From positions 28,212-92,211 of the forward strand of contig DASVLP010000032.1 in assembly GCA_036384795.1 (NCBI GenBank): a stretch of DNA of 64,000 nt, given 5' to 3'. Shown piece by piece: positions 45,726 through 54,214 of the stretch. A model generated the notes under the pieces. The model did no database searches. It worked only from the letters and a program-made list of their open reading frames with translations, and was not told the DNA's origin. The position numbers were made by a program, and so were the translations under genes. The DNA comes from Andeanibacterium sp036384795. GTDB taxonomy: Bacteria > Pseudomonadota > Alphaproteobacteria > Sphingomonadales > Sphingomonadaceae. Position 1 is the first letter of the stretch. Every line of letters begins with the position of its first letter.

Positions 45726-46397
45726 ATGCGGATGGCCGGAAATGCGCAGCAGGAGATCGAATGGCGGATCGACCAGGTTGCCGTGCCTTATCGTGCGGCG
45801 CTCGCCGAGCAGGAACGCCGCAACGCCGCGATCGCCGCGGGCGAGGCGCGCGAGCTGGTCTGGCTGCTCGAGCATGAGCCGGTCTACACCGCCGGCACGA
45901 GCGCGGGCGAAGGCGAGCTGATCGATCCGCGCTTCGAGGTGGTCGAAACCGGGCGCGGCGGGCGCTACACCTACCACGGGCCGGGCCAGCGGGTCGGCTA
46001 TGTGCTGCTCGATTTGGGCCGGCGCGGGCGCGACGTGCGCCGCTTCGTCCATGGGCTGGAGGAATGGGTGATCGCGACGCTCGGCGATTTCGGCGTCGAG
46101 GCCTGGGCGGTGCCCGATCGCATCGGCATCTGGACGCAGGATATCGACGGCGCCGAGGCCAAGATCGGCGCGATCGGCGTGAGGGTGCGCAAATGGGTGA
46201 CGATGCACGGCTTCGCGGTGAACCTGGCGCCCGACCTTGCCCATTTCGGGGGGATCGTGCCGTGCGGCATCCGCGACTACGGGGTCACCAGCCTTGCCCG
46301 GCTCGGCATTCCGGTTGCGCAAGCGGCATGGGATGAGGCATTGCGGGCGCGCGCCGCGGGCTTCCTCGCCGCGCTGACGACCGCACCGGTGGAGTGA
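45726..46397 (+). CDS. lipB: Octanoyl-[ACP]-protein N-octanoyltransferase
   Basis: A 223-residue enzyme moving octanoyl groups from ACP to lipoyl domains. The motif GGRYTYHGPGQ, the lysine in AKIGAIGVRVRKWVTMHG and the catalytic cysteine in IVPCGI are all present. ATG 45726 is used; 45732 is equally possible. The stop overlaps a GTG in frame with the next lipoprotein gene. Confidence 0.95.
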   Translation: MRMAGNAQQEIEWRIDQVAVPYRAALAEQERRNAAIAAGEARELVWLLEHEPVYTAGTSAGEGELIDPRFEVVETGRGGRYTYHGPGQRVGYVLLDLGRRGRDVRRFVHGLEEWVIATLGDFGVEAWAVPDRIGIWTQDIDGAEAKIGAIGVRVRKWVTMHGFAVNLAPDLAHFGGIVPCGIRDYGVTSLARLGIPVAQAAWDEALRARAAGFLAALTTAPVE

Positions 46398-46405
46398 CGA
46401 CCCGA

Positions 46406-46708
46406 ATGAAAGCCCGCCTGCTCGCCGCCGCGTCCGCCGCTCTGCTGCTTGCCGGGTGCGGCGGGCACAAGGAGAAGGAAGACCAGCGCACCGCGTCGGG
46501 CCAGGTGCTCCAAGGCACGATCAGCGACGACATGCTGCCGCTGGCGACCGTCACGTCGCAGCCGCCGCGGATGCCGGTGAAGGCCTCGGGCTCGGGCGGG
46601 GCCAGCGCGCAGGCGCAGGACGAGGTCGACCAGGCGACGCTCGACGAGGCCGCGGGCGATAACGACGACACGCCGCCCGCCGCCACCGACAGCCCCGAAG
46701 GCGACTAG
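46406..46708 (+). CDS. Small predicted lipoprotein
   Basis: A 100-residue protein. The signal peptide ends in LLLAGC with lipidation at about residue 18. The mature part is hydrophilic, acidic and low in complexity, ending DSPEGD. No known domain. It may start at the GTG at 46394, which overlaps the lipB stop and would couple the two genes. Confidence 0.65.
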   Translation: MKARLLAAASAALLLAGCGGHKEKEDQRTASGQVLQGTISDDMLPLATVTSQPPRMPVKASGSGGASAQAQDEVDQATLDEAAGDNDDTPPAATDSPEGD

Positions 46709-47004
46709 ACGGCGCCTAGGGGCGCCTGCTCGATCAGCCGCCTGGCCCGTTCGAGATGTGGCCGGTCGGGCAGCGGCATGATCATCGTCGTGTTGCCGCA
46801 AATGCCGTTGGGCTGCTCGACCTCGTAGAGCTCGGCCAAAAGCATCCGCAGGTGGTCCGGGCTGCCGCACTTGGACAGCATGATGCCGTGCGGCGCAACG
46901 CGCATCACCGCGGCGAGATCCTCGCGCCACCAGGACGAGCCGATCGCGTTGATCCGCACCCAGCGCGCGGGCGCGCCGGGATTCCCGCGATGCGCCACGC
47001 TCAT
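46705..47004 (-). pseudogene. Fragment of an HpcH/HpaI (CitE-like) aldolase, still translationally coupled
   Basis: The 99-residue product has the CitE-like core WVRINAIGSSWWREDLAAVM and GIMLSKCGSPDHLRML, but lacks the N-terminal barrel strand and the C-terminal two thirds of a normal 280-residue aldolase. GGAGG precedes the ATG, which overlaps the upstream CMD gene stop (ATGA). It looks like a decayed third gene of the operon that may still be translated. A new small protein cannot be excluded. Confidence 0.55.
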
Positions 47005-47381
47005 TCCTCCAGCATCTTCTCCAGCATGAAGGTCGCCTCGGCCGCAGCGGGGATGCCGATGTAGCACATCGCCTGGAGGAAGATTTCGCGCAGCTCCTCC
47101 TTGGTCACGCCGTTCGCCAGCGCGCCCTGGAGGTGGACGCGGACCTGGTTCATCCGGCCAGCGCCCATCAGCATCGCGACGGTGATCATGCTGCGCTCGC
47201 GGTGGGTCAAGCCGGGGCGCTGCCAGACGTCGCCGAAGCAGAATTCGGTCACGTATTCCTGCAGCGGCAGGCCGATCTCGCTTGCCCGGGCGTGCGCCTG
47301 CTCGGCGCCTTCGGGGCCGAACATCTTGCGCCGCAGCTCCAGCCCGGCGGCGAACGCGTCGCTTCTTTCATCCATGCTCAT
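47001..47381 (-). CDS. Carboxymuconolactone decarboxylase-family protein
   Basis: A 126-residue CMD-fold protein. The core LTHRERSMITVAMLMGAGRMNQVRVHLQGALANGVTKEELREI is the gamma-carboxymuconolactone decarboxylase signature. In the protocatechuate pathway this enzyme decarboxylates the muconolactone, but many members have other or unknown jobs. GGGAGG precedes ATG, which overlaps the upstream stop by four bases. Confidence 0.85.
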   Translation of the reverse strand: MSMDERSDAFAAGLELRRKMFGPEGAEQAHARASEIGLPLQEYVTEFCFGDVWQRPGLTHRERSMITVAMLMGAGRMNQVRVHLQGALANGVTKEELREIFLQAMCYIGIPAAAEATFMLEKMLEE

Positions 47382-48265
47382 TCCTCCCACAGGTACGGAT
47401 ACCAGCCGCGGATCGCCTCGCTGTGGTCCGCGCCCTTGCCGCATTGCTCCACCGCGGACTGCATCCGCTGGTGGACGAGCCGGCTGACCGGCGCGTCGAG
47501 CTCGAGCTCGTCGGCCAGGCGCGCGGCGATGCCGGCGTCCTTGGTCAGGAGCGCGAGCGCGAAGCCGGTGGCGTACGCGCCAGTCACCACATGGTCCTTC
47601 ATCACCAGTTCCGACACGAAGCTGCGCCCGGTCGAGCGATTGAGGATCTCGACCATCTGCGCCGGATCGAGCCCGAAGCGCTTGCCCATGCTGAGGGCCT
47701 CGGCGGTCGCCGCATACGTCGCGGCGGCGGCGTAGTTGTTCGCCGCCTTCATCGCGTCGCCCGCCCCGAGCCGCCCGACGCGGAAGATCTGCCCGCCGAG
47801 CGTTTCGAGGATCGGCATCGCGCGATCGGCCGCGGCCGGATCGTCGGAGCCGACCATGATCGTCAGCGAGCCGTCCGCGGCGCGCACCACGCCGCCCGAC
47901 ACCGGCGCATCGATCATCGCGATATCCGCTTCGGCGAGCGCCGCGCCGGTCGCGCGGGTCACCGTCGGCTCGCTCGAGCTCATGTCGACCACCAGGGTCC
48001 CGCGTTTCGCATGCCGAAGGACTGCGCCCTCTTCCGCGCGCAACAGCACCTCCTGCACGTCGTCGCTGGTCGGCAGCATCGTGATCAGCACGTCGCATCG
48101 GGCGATCTCTTCGAGCGATCCCGCGGTCGCCCCGATGCGTTTGGCGACCGCTGCGGCGCGATCGCGGTCGAGATCGTAAATCGTCAGCGCATGGCCCGCT
48201 GCCGCAAGGTTCGCGGCCATGGGCTCGCCCATCCGGCCGACGCCGACAAATCCGATCCGGCTCAC
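47378..48265 (-). CDS. 3-hydroxyisobutyrate dehydrogenase-like beta-hydroxyacid dehydrogenase
   Basis: A 295-residue NAD(P)-dependent dehydrogenase. The Rossmann motif GFVGVGRMGEPMAANL opens the protein. The substrate motif is DAPVSGGVVRA and the catalytic lysine lies in GDAMKAANN. GTG start behind GAGGAGGAG. First gene of a tightly coupled operon with the CMD protein and the aldolase fragment. Substrate may be a hydroxyacid such as tartronate semialdehyde or 3-hydroxyisobutyrate. Confidence 0.9.
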   Translation of the reverse strand: MSRIGFVGVGRMGEPMAANLAAAGHALTIYDLDRDRAAAVAKRIGATAGSLEEIARCDVLITMLPTSDDVQEVLLRAEEGAVLRHAKRGTLVVDMSSSEPTVTRATGAALAEADIAMIDAPVSGGVVRAADGSLTIMVGSDDPAAADRAMPILETLGGQIFRVGRLGAGDAMKAANNYAAAATYAATAEALSMGKRFGLDPAQMVEILNRSTGRSFVSELVMKDHVVTGAYATGFALALLTKDAGIAARLADELELDAPVSRLVHQRMQSAVEQCGKGADHSEAIRGWYPYLWEE

Positions 48266-48447
48266 CCGCTCCTCCTCACGCCCGGGGGTTATGGCCCGCG
48301 CTCCGCAGGTGTTGCACGATAATCCGGCGAACCGAAAGGCCGGACCTGACGGCGCGCACGCCGCCGCCGGAACAGGTCGTCATGTTCGGCCGCGTCGAGC
48401 GCGGTGGGCTTGCCGGTCCGGTTGCGAGCCCGAAGGGCCGGCAGCGT

Positions 48448-48879
48448 TTACGCCTTCTTGCGGCCCCGCTTCTCCCCCGGCTTGCGCCCGAGGCCGATTT
48501 TCTTCGCCAGCGTCTGGCGCTTCTTCGCATAATTGGGCGCGACCAGCGGATGGTCGGCATGGAGCCCCCAGCGCTCGCGATATTCGCGGGTCGACAGCCC
48601 ATGGTCGGTCGAAAGGTGGCGTTTGAGCACCTTCATCTTCCGGCCGCAGTCGAGGCACACGACGTGGTCCGGATTGACCGAGGCGCGAAGCGAAACCGCC
48701 GGCTCCCGCCGCGCCGGCTCGCTCGGCTTGGTTCCAAGGCCCGCAAGCGCGCCGAAGACCGCCTCGATCAAGATGGGCACCTCGTCGATCGCCACGTTGT
48801 TGTTGCTCAAGTGAGCGGCAACGATGTCCGTCGTCAGCGTGATCAAGCTTTCGGTCGTCATAAGTGGCTCGTTGGCCAA
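48448..48879 (-). CDS. MucR/Ros-family zinc-finger regulator
   Basis: A 143-residue MucR protein. The Ros-type zinc finger reads VVCLDCGRKMKVLKRHLSTDHGLS (Cys2His2 with the Ros spacing), followed by YRERWGL. The C-terminus is very basic (KPGEKRGRKKA). The family acts as an H-NS-like silencer of AT-rich promoters and controls polysaccharide, motility and accessory genes. TTG 48879 has GGAGGGAGAG upstream; ATG 48861 is the alternative start. Confidence 0.92.
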   Translation of the reverse strand: MANEPLMTTESLITLTTDIVAAHLSNNNVAIDEVPILIEAVFGALAGLGTKPSEPARREPAVSLRASVNPDHVVCLDCGRKMKVLKRHLSTDHGLSTREYRERWGLHADHPLVAPNYAKKRQTLAKKIGLGRKPGEKRGRKKA

Positions 48880-48909
48880 GTCCGTCTCTCCCTCCAGACT
48901 TTGTCAATC

Positions 48910-48926
48910 ATACGAAATTTTCGTAT
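48910..48926. promoter_or_regulatory. AT-rich palindrome upstream of the mucR-like gene
   Basis: ATACGAAA-T-TTTCGTAT is a perfect 8-base inverted repeat 30 bases before the TTG start, in an AT-rich patch of an otherwise GC-rich region. MucR proteins repress their own promoters at AT-rich sites, so an autoregulatory site is likely. Confidence 0.55.
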
Positions 48927-49207
48927 ATGGCGTTTTCCTATAGTGGTTTCGGGCGTCGTCAAGCTCCGTCGGCGGATCGGAATTGATAGGCACTATTGCC
49001 AAGGCCGATCGAGCAATTTCGGCGCGCGGCACCCGCGTTTGTCCGCGATTTGGTTCGACAAACATTGACCGCCGCCAGATGGCGGGGCGCGCAACGTCTT
49101 CTTTTGAGACAACAAAAGCCGACGGCGCGGCGCCGAGCGGCCTCCCGTTCCACAGCTTCTTCGGGCGGCTGGCCCTCTGCGGGCCGCGGCTAGGCCGCAG
49201 CCCTGCG

Positions 49208-49249
49208 CCGTTCGAGCCCGGCGCCTGCCACGGCGCCGTGCTCGAACGG
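49208..49249. repeat. Long hairpin, CCGTTCGAGC / GCTCGAACGG
   Basis: A perfect 10-base outer stem, a two-base mismatch and an inner GGCGCC/GGCGCC stem around a TGCCAC loop. It may be a terminator or a small structured RNA element. Confidence 0.6.
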
Positions 49250-49294
49250 AGCGGCTTCGCCCGCGAGCCTTTTCAAGAAGACTGCGGGGGCAGC

Positions 49295-49344
49295 GTCCCT
49301 GGTTCAGGCGGCGCCGGCATGCCGGAGCGCGATGAACCAGGGAC
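49295..49344. terminator. 50-base hairpin behind the aldehyde dehydrogenase gene
   Basis: GTCCCTGGTTCA and TGAACCAGGGAC pair perfectly over 12 bases. The loop holds its own palindrome CCGGCATGCCGG. It starts 18 bases past the aldehyde dehydrogenase stop (minus strand), so a terminator is the simplest reading. The stable ends could also mark a REP-like element. Confidence 0.6.
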
Positions 49345-49361
49345 CCGCGCCCCGACGAAAA

Positions 49362-50831
49362 TTACAGCTGCGACGGCGCTCCGTCGAGCAGGATGGTCTT
49401 GGTCTCGAGGTACGGCCACAGTCCCTCGGCCCCCCCTTCGCGGCCGATGCCGGACTGCTTGAACCCGCCGAACGGGGTACCCCAGTCCATCCTCAGGCCG
49501 TTCTGCGCGACCACGCCGGTGCGCACCCGCCGCGCGATCTTGTAGGCCGCGTCGACATCGTGGGTCAGCACCGAGCCATGGAGCCCGTAGTTGCTCTCGT
49601 TGGCGATGCGGATCGCGTCTTCCTCGTCCTCGGCGGGGATCAGGCACAGCACCGGCCCGAAGATTTCCTCCTGCGCAATGCGGCTCTGGTTGTCGACATT
49701 GGCGAACAGCGTCGGCTCCATGAAGTAGCCTTTGTTGAGATGCGCCGGGCGGCTGCCGCCGGTGACGAGGTCGGCCGACTTGCGGCCCTCGTCGATGTAC
49801 ATCTCGACGCGCTCCAGCTGGCGCTTCATCGCCAGCGGTCCGAGCTGCGTGCCCTCGTCCTCGCTGTAGCCGATCTTGGTGCTTTCCATCACGCCCTTGA
49901 TCGCTTCGGCCAGCTCGTCATGCCGGCTCTTGGGGACGATCGCGCGGCTCAGCATCGCGCAGATCTGGCCGGAGAGCATCGTGATCGTGGTGCCGAGCAG
50001 GTTCGCCGCATCCTGGGTCGAAAAATCGTCGCGGATGATCGCCGCGGACTTGCCGCCGAGCTCGAGCGTGTAGCGCCCGATCCGGCTGCCGCAGACTTCG
50101 GCGATGTGCTTGCCGGTGGCGGTCGAGCCGGTGAAGCTGACCTTGTCGATGCCGGGATTGCGGACCAGCGCGTCGGCGGCGTCGCGGTCCGCCGGCACCA
50201 GGTTGAGCACGCCCGGCGGGAAGCCCACCGCTTCGGCTTCCTCGGCGATGATGTAGGTTTCGAGCGGGGTTTCGGGCGACGGCTTCATCACCACCGTGCT
50301 GCCCGAGATCAGCGCGTAGGCGACCTTGCTCATCATGATCATGTAGGGCGCGTTCCACGGGGCGATCGCGGCAACAACGCCGACCGGCTCGCGCGCGACG
50401 ATCGCGGTGTCGATCATCTGGCCCTTCTTCTGCTCGACCCACTGGAAGCTTTCACCCAAGTCGGCGATGCCGTCGAGCGTGACGTTGCCGTTCATCACCA
50501 CGCCCTGGGCCATCCCCGGCAGGCCGCCGATCTGGGCGGTCCAAGCCTTGGCCAGCTCGCTGCTGCGCGCCTTCAGCCGCTCGGCGAGCTGCTTCAGCAT
50601 GCGCCCGCGCTCGGCCGGCGGGGTAGTCGGCCACGGCCCCTCATCGAACGCCTTGCGCGCCGCGGCGACCGCGCGGTCCATGTCGGCGACGCCGGCTTCG
50701 GCGACCCGCGCGACGACTTCCTCGCTGTTCGGATTGACGACTTCGATCGACTTGCCGCTCTTCGGCTCGACCCATTCGCCGCCGATGTAGAGCTTGTCGG
50801 GATGGCGGATGGAAACTCCTTCGGGGGTCAT
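49362..50831 (-). CDS. NAD(P)-dependent aldehyde dehydrogenase
   Basis: A 489-residue aldehyde dehydrogenase. The oxyanion asparagine is in APWNAPYM, the cofactor motif is FTGSTATGK, the general-base glutamate is in LELGGKS and the nucleophile cysteine in SGQICAML. It oxidises an aldehyde to an acid. Given the PQQ alcohol dehydrogenase upstream and the stilbene-cleaving enzyme nearby, an aromatic aldehyde is likely but not shown. A REP-like repeat lies in its 5' leader. Confidence 0.92.
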   Translation of the reverse strand: MTPEGVSIRHPDKLYIGGEWVEPKSGKSIEVVNPNSEEVVARVAEAGVADMDRAVAAARKAFDEGPWPTTPPAERGRMLKQLAERLKARSSELAKAWTAQIGGLPGMAQGVVMNGNVTLDGIADLGESFQWVEQKKGQMIDTAIVAREPVGVVAAIAPWNAPYMIMMSKVAYALISGSTVVMKPSPETPLETYIIAEEAEAVGFPPGVLNLVPADRDAADALVRNPGIDKVSFTGSTATGKHIAEVCGSRIGRYTLELGGKSAAIIRDDFSTQDAANLLGTTITMLSGQICAMLSRAIVPKSRHDELAEAIKGVMESTKIGYSEDEGTQLGPLAMKRQLERVEMYIDEGRKSADLVTGGSRPAHLNKGYFMEPTLFANVDNQSRIAQEEIFGPVLCLIPAEDEEDAIRIANESNYGLHGSVLTHDVDAAYKIARRVRTGVVAQNGLRMDWGTPFGGFKQSGIGREGGAEGLWPYLETKTILLDGAPSQL

Positions 50832-50859
50832 GGCTGTTCTCCAGTTTGAATTGGCGTGA

Positions 50860-50933
50860 GCTCCTGCGAAAGCAGGAGCCTCGGGCTCGCGGGTGCTGCG
50901 CTTGCCGCTCTGGGTCCCTGCCTGCGAAGGGAC
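50860..50933. repeat. REP-like double-hairpin repeat in the aldehyde dehydrogenase leader
   Basis: GCTCCTGC-GAAA-GCAGGAGC and a second, imperfect arm GTCCCTG...AAGGGAC. Same family as 37962 and 43036. It lies between the PQQ dehydrogenase stop and the aldehyde dehydrogenase ATG. Confidence 0.75.
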
Positions 50934-50976
50934 TCACACCGGGCTTGGGACGCTCTTAGCATACTCGACACCCTCG

Positions 50977-53184
50977 CTAGTAGTTCGACAGGATAGTGAG
51001 GCTCTGGGAATCGAGCGGCTTGCCTTGCTTCTGCAACGCCGTCTCGCGCTTGTGCAGCTTGCCTTGCGCGTCGATCAGGAACGCGTGGATCGCGTGGACC
51101 TGATCCTTGGTCAGCAAGTCGTCCCACTTGGGCATGCCGTTCGGCACCAGCAGCCCGCCGAGCACGATCTGGACGAACTGAGCATGGATCCCCGGATCGA
51201 GCCGGCGCAAGTCGGGCAGCGGCGCGCGCGGCTGGTTCGAATGGCAGATCGAGCAGTTGGCAGTGAACAGCCCGGAGCCGAGCGCGATCATCTCCGGCGT
51301 CGCGTCTTTGAACTGCGGCGGCGGCGCGGGCGCGGGCTCGAGCGGTGGCAGGTCGGGCGGGATCGTCACTTTGCCGCCGCCCAGCTTGAACACCAGCAGG
51401 CGGTTCTCGTTGCTCTTCGAATAGGCTGCGGCATAGGGCGGCACGAAGCCCCAGCCGCCCCCGCCCCAGCCGGTCTGAACCGCGATGTACTGCACTCCGT
51501 TCACCCGGTAGGTCATCGGCGCGGCAAGGATCGTGCTGCCGGTCTCGATCGTCTTGAGCAGGGCGCCGCTCGAGGCATCGCGCACCATGAGCTTGCCCGA
51601 GGCGCTGCCGTAGACGACCAGCCCCGAAGCGGTCGCGAGCACGCCGCTCCTGTCCTGCCAGCCTTCGCGCGGCACGCTCCATTTCGACTTGCCGGTCAGC
51701 GGATCGATCGCGCGCAGCTCGTTGGTATAGGGCTTGTCCTTCACCCACTGCCACTGCGGCAGCGCCTTGACCTGGTCCTGGATCGCCTTGGGCAGGCCCG
51801 GCATCGCCGCCTTCAGGTCCGGCGTGAAGACCAGCGCCGCCGAGGCGTTCATCGCCTGAGGCCGGCGTGCCGCGTTCATCTGCCCGGGCGTGACGAACAT
51901 CAGGTTGCCCATGTCGAGTACCGAGGCGAAGTAGGTCTTGCGCTGCGGATCGAACGCCGCCGGGTGCCAGTTGCGCGCGCCTGGAGAGCCAGGGAACACG
52001 ATCTTCGGCCCGTCACGGTAGTCGGAGAAATCGGGCGTCAGGTTCGGGCGGAAGGTCTTGGGGTCGATCCCGTCGGCCCAGCTCATCCGCACCAACGCGT
52101 TGGCTGCGATCGGCCTGCCGGTCTGGCGGTCGACCACGTACATGAAGCCGTTCTTGGGCGCCTGCATCAGCACCGGGCGCTCTTTCCCGCCGACCTTCAT
52201 GTTCGCGAGGATGATCGGCTGGGTCGCGGTCAGGTCCCAGTTGTCCTGCGGGGTCTCCTGGTAATACCACTTCATCTTGCCGGTCTTGCGGTCGATCGCG
52301 ACCAGCGAATCGAGGTAGAGATTGTCGCCGCCCGAAGGCGAGCGCATCGCCTCGGGGTACGGACCGCCGTTGCCGGTCCCGACGATCACCTGGTCGAACT
52401 GCGAATCGTAGACGATCGCGTCCCACGCGGTGCCGCCCCCGCCGATATCCCACCGGCTCTTCGGGTCCCAAGTCTTGAGCGCCCGCTCGAGTTCGGGCGT
52501 CTCCTGCGCTCCCAGTTTTGGATCGTGCGGGATGGTGAAGAACCGCCAGGCCATCTGCCCGTCGGAGATCTCGTAGGCGGTGACGTAGCCGCGGGTATCG
52601 TATTCCGCGCCGCCGTTGCCGATGATCACCAGGTTGTCGGCGATCTCGGGCGCGCCGGTGATCGTGTAGCCGCGGGTGCGGTCGGTGAAGGTATCGACCT
52701 TCCAGTCGATCTTGCCGGTCTTCGCGTCGAGCGCGTAGAGCCAGCCGTCGTACGAGCCGACGAACACCTTGCCGTCGGCCACCTGCACCCCGCGGTTGGC
52801 CTGATCGCAGCAGCCGTAGCGGTTGAACTGCATGTCAACCTTTGGATCGAAGGTCCACAGTTCCTTGCCGGTCGCCGCGTCGAGCGCGTAGACCTTGCCG
52901 AGGTTGCCGGCGGTGTACATCACCCCGTCGATCACCACCGGGGTGGCTTCCTGCACCCGCGCGGTACCGAGATCGTAATCCCACGCAAGGCCCAGCTTGC
53001 CGACGTTCTTCGCGTCGATGTCGGTCAGCCGCGAATAGTGGCTCGACGCCCAGTCGCCGCCCGGATTGTCCCAATCGTCACCCGCGCCGTAGGCCGAAGT
53101 GTCGACGTGATCCGATTGCTGCGCGGGCCCGCACGAGGCGAGCAGCGCGAGCGCGGCGGCGGCGAAGAGGGCGCGTAGGTTCAT
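50977..53184 (-). CDS. PQQ-dependent alcohol dehydrogenase with C-terminal cytochrome c (type II quinohaemoprotein)
   Basis: A 735-residue periplasmic enzyme. The N-terminus is a signal with a lipobox-like LASC (Cys18). The eight-blade PQQ propeller shows the vicinal disulfide GCC near residue 128, the glutamate in GGAEYDTRGY and the catalytic aspartate in DNWDLTAT. The residue two after that aspartate is Thr, not the Asp of lanthanide XoxF enzymes, so a calcium site is expected. The haem motif CSICH is near residue 645 with a Met ligand in NGMPKW. It oxidises alcohols and feeds electrons to the respiratory chain. Confidence 0.93.
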   Translation of the reverse strand: MNLRALFAAAALALLASCGPAQQSDHVDTSAYGAGDDWDNPGGDWASSHYSRLTDIDAKNVGKLGLAWDYDLGTARVQEATPVVIDGVMYTAGNLGKVYALDAATGKELWTFDPKVDMQFNRYGCCDQANRGVQVADGKVFVGSYDGWLYALDAKTGKIDWKVDTFTDRTRGYTITGAPEIADNLVIIGNGGAEYDTRGYVTAYEISDGQMAWRFFTIPHDPKLGAQETPELERALKTWDPKSRWDIGGGGTAWDAIVYDSQFDQVIVGTGNGGPYPEAMRSPSGGDNLYLDSLVAIDRKTGKMKWYYQETPQDNWDLTATQPIILANMKVGGKERPVLMQAPKNGFMYVVDRQTGRPIAANALVRMSWADGIDPKTFRPNLTPDFSDYRDGPKIVFPGSPGARNWHPAAFDPQRKTYFASVLDMGNLMFVTPGQMNAARRPQAMNASAALVFTPDLKAAMPGLPKAIQDQVKALPQWQWVKDKPYTNELRAIDPLTGKSKWSVPREGWQDRSGVLATASGLVVYGSASGKLMVRDASSGALLKTIETGSTILAAPMTYRVNGVQYIAVQTGWGGGGWGFVPPYAAAYSKSNENRLLVFKLGGGKVTIPPDLPPLEPAPAPPPQFKDATPEMIALGSGLFTANCSICHSNQPRAPLPDLRRLDPGIHAQFVQIVLGGLLVPNGMPKWDDLLTKDQVHAIHAFLIDAQGKLHKRETALQKQGKPLDSQSLTILSNY

Positions 53185-53208
53185 GCGGGGCCGATCGTGC
53201 TGGCCGCG

Positions 53209-54123
53209 TTATGCGGGCCATGCGCTTTTGTACTGCTCGCACACCGAGCGCAAGCTGCGCGGAGCACGCCCGGTGATCCGCTCGACGTCGTCGGACTCGA
53301 CGTCCATGAAGCCCTCGCGGATCGACTGGCCGAACGTCACCATGCCCTCGCTCGCCCACGGGATCGGGCCGTCGGGAACAATGTCGGAGGCCGTGCGCGG
53401 CACCCCGAGCGTATCGAAGTAGGCGTACATGCCCTCGTCGTCGACCGGCTCGATCACGATCGGCTTGCCCGACATCTGCGAGACCAGCGCCATCGCGTCC
53501 GGCAAGGTCCACATCTCCGGCCCGGTCACGTCGTAAGCCTGGTTGGCGTGTCCGTCCTGCGTCAGCACGCCGACCGCGATCGCCACGCAATCGTCGCGGC
53601 TGACGATCGGAACGCGGCCCTCGCCTGCGTTTTCCGGCTTGTGTCCCGACAGCAACGCGGGGACCGCCATCGCGGTGGCGACCGCTTCGGCGTAGAGGCT
53701 GTTGCGCAAGTGAGTCCAGGCGAGCCCGGAAGCCTCGATCATCTTCTCAGTGGCGAGATGGTCGAACCCCTCGACCGAGGGATTGCCCGGCTTCCTGACC
53801 CCCAGCAGCGAGGTGTACGCGACGTGCCGCACCCCCGCCGCCTTGGCCGCCTCGACCGCGGCGGTATGCTGCTCGACCCGCGACCCGACCCGCAAGGTCG
53901 AGATCAGCAGCATCCGCTCGCCGCCTTCCATCGCGGGGCGGAGCGTCGAAGGATCGTCGAAATCGGCGCGGCGGATGTGCGCGCCGGTGCCCTCGAACTC
54001 GGTAAGCGTCTCGGGGGTGCGCGAAAGGAACACCAGGTCCTCCGCCGGCACTTTCTCGAGCAGCAGCTTCGCGGCCGCACTGCCGAACTGCCCGGAGGCG
54101 CCGGTGACGATGATCTTGCCCAT
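53209..54123 (-). CDS. NmrA-like NAD(P)-binding oxidoreductase
   Basis: A 304-residue atypical SDR. The dinucleotide motif is IIVTGASGQFGSAAAKLL, and the HVAYTSLLG strand is typical of NmrA/QorB-like proteins. No YxxxK pair is present. Members act as quinone or ketone reductases, or as redox sensors. GGGAGAG precedes ATG. It heads a minus-strand run NmrA-PQQ dehydrogenase-aldehyde dehydrogenase and is divergent from the NTF2-like gene. Confidence 0.82.
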   Translation of the reverse strand: MGKIIVTGASGQFGSAAAKLLLEKVPAEDLVFLSRTPETLTEFEGTGAHIRRADFDDPSTLRPAMEGGERMLLISTLRVGSRVEQHTAAVEAAKAAGVRHVAYTSLLGVRKPGNPSVEGFDHLATEKMIEASGLAWTHLRNSLYAEAVATAMAVPALLSGHKPENAGEGRVPIVSRDDCVAIAVGVLTQDGHANQAYDVTGPEMWTLPDAMALVSQMSGKPIVIEPVDDEGMYAYFDTLGVPRTASDIVPDGPIPWASEGMVTFGQSIREGFMDVESDDVERITGRAPRSLRSVCEQYKSAWPA

Positions 54124-54160
54124 GAACTCTCCCGCCGCGCCGGGGTCCACCGCCCGCGCG

Positions 54161-54186
54161 CTTGGCGGCGACCATAACGGATGTTA
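54161..54186. promoter_or_regulatory. Operator 1 of a shared palindrome: CTTGGC-N8-TAAC-N4-GTTA
   Basis: The palindrome TAACGGATGTTA (54175-54186) lies between the divergent NmrA and NTF2-like genes, 51 and 28 bases from their starts. CTTGGC at 54161-54166 looks like a -35 box 8 bases upstream, placing the palindrome between -35 and -10. The site at 63624-63649 has the same two parts at the same spacing. Confidence 0.7.
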
Positions 54187-54214
54187 CGGTTGAGGCAAGA
54201 AATTGGGAGGAACC

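Larger units (their letters stand above)
48927..49361. other. Non-coding gap with several inverted repeats
   Basis: The 480-base gap between mucR and the aldehyde dehydrogenase gene has no convincing gene on either strand. It holds GTTTGTC (49037-49043) facing GACAAAC (49057-49063), a large hairpin at 49208-49249 and a strong 50-base hairpin at 49295-49344. No tRNA or riboswitch fold was recognised. Confidence 0.5.

Noticed and set aside
49208..49249. Hairpin with GTTCGAGC considered as part of a tRNA gene (T-loop like GTTCGA)
   Set aside because: No acceptor, D or anticodon arms around it and the complement forms one long hairpin instead.
35966..49361. Accessory block considered as an integrated phage or transposon
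   Set aside because: No integrase, transposase, phage structural gene or flanking target duplication; base and codon use look like the neighbours.
50977..53184. PQQ dehydrogenase considered as a lanthanide-dependent XoxF type
   Set aside because: The residue two positions after the catalytic Asp is Thr (DLT), not the extra Asp of lanthanide enzymes, and a cytochrome domain is fused.
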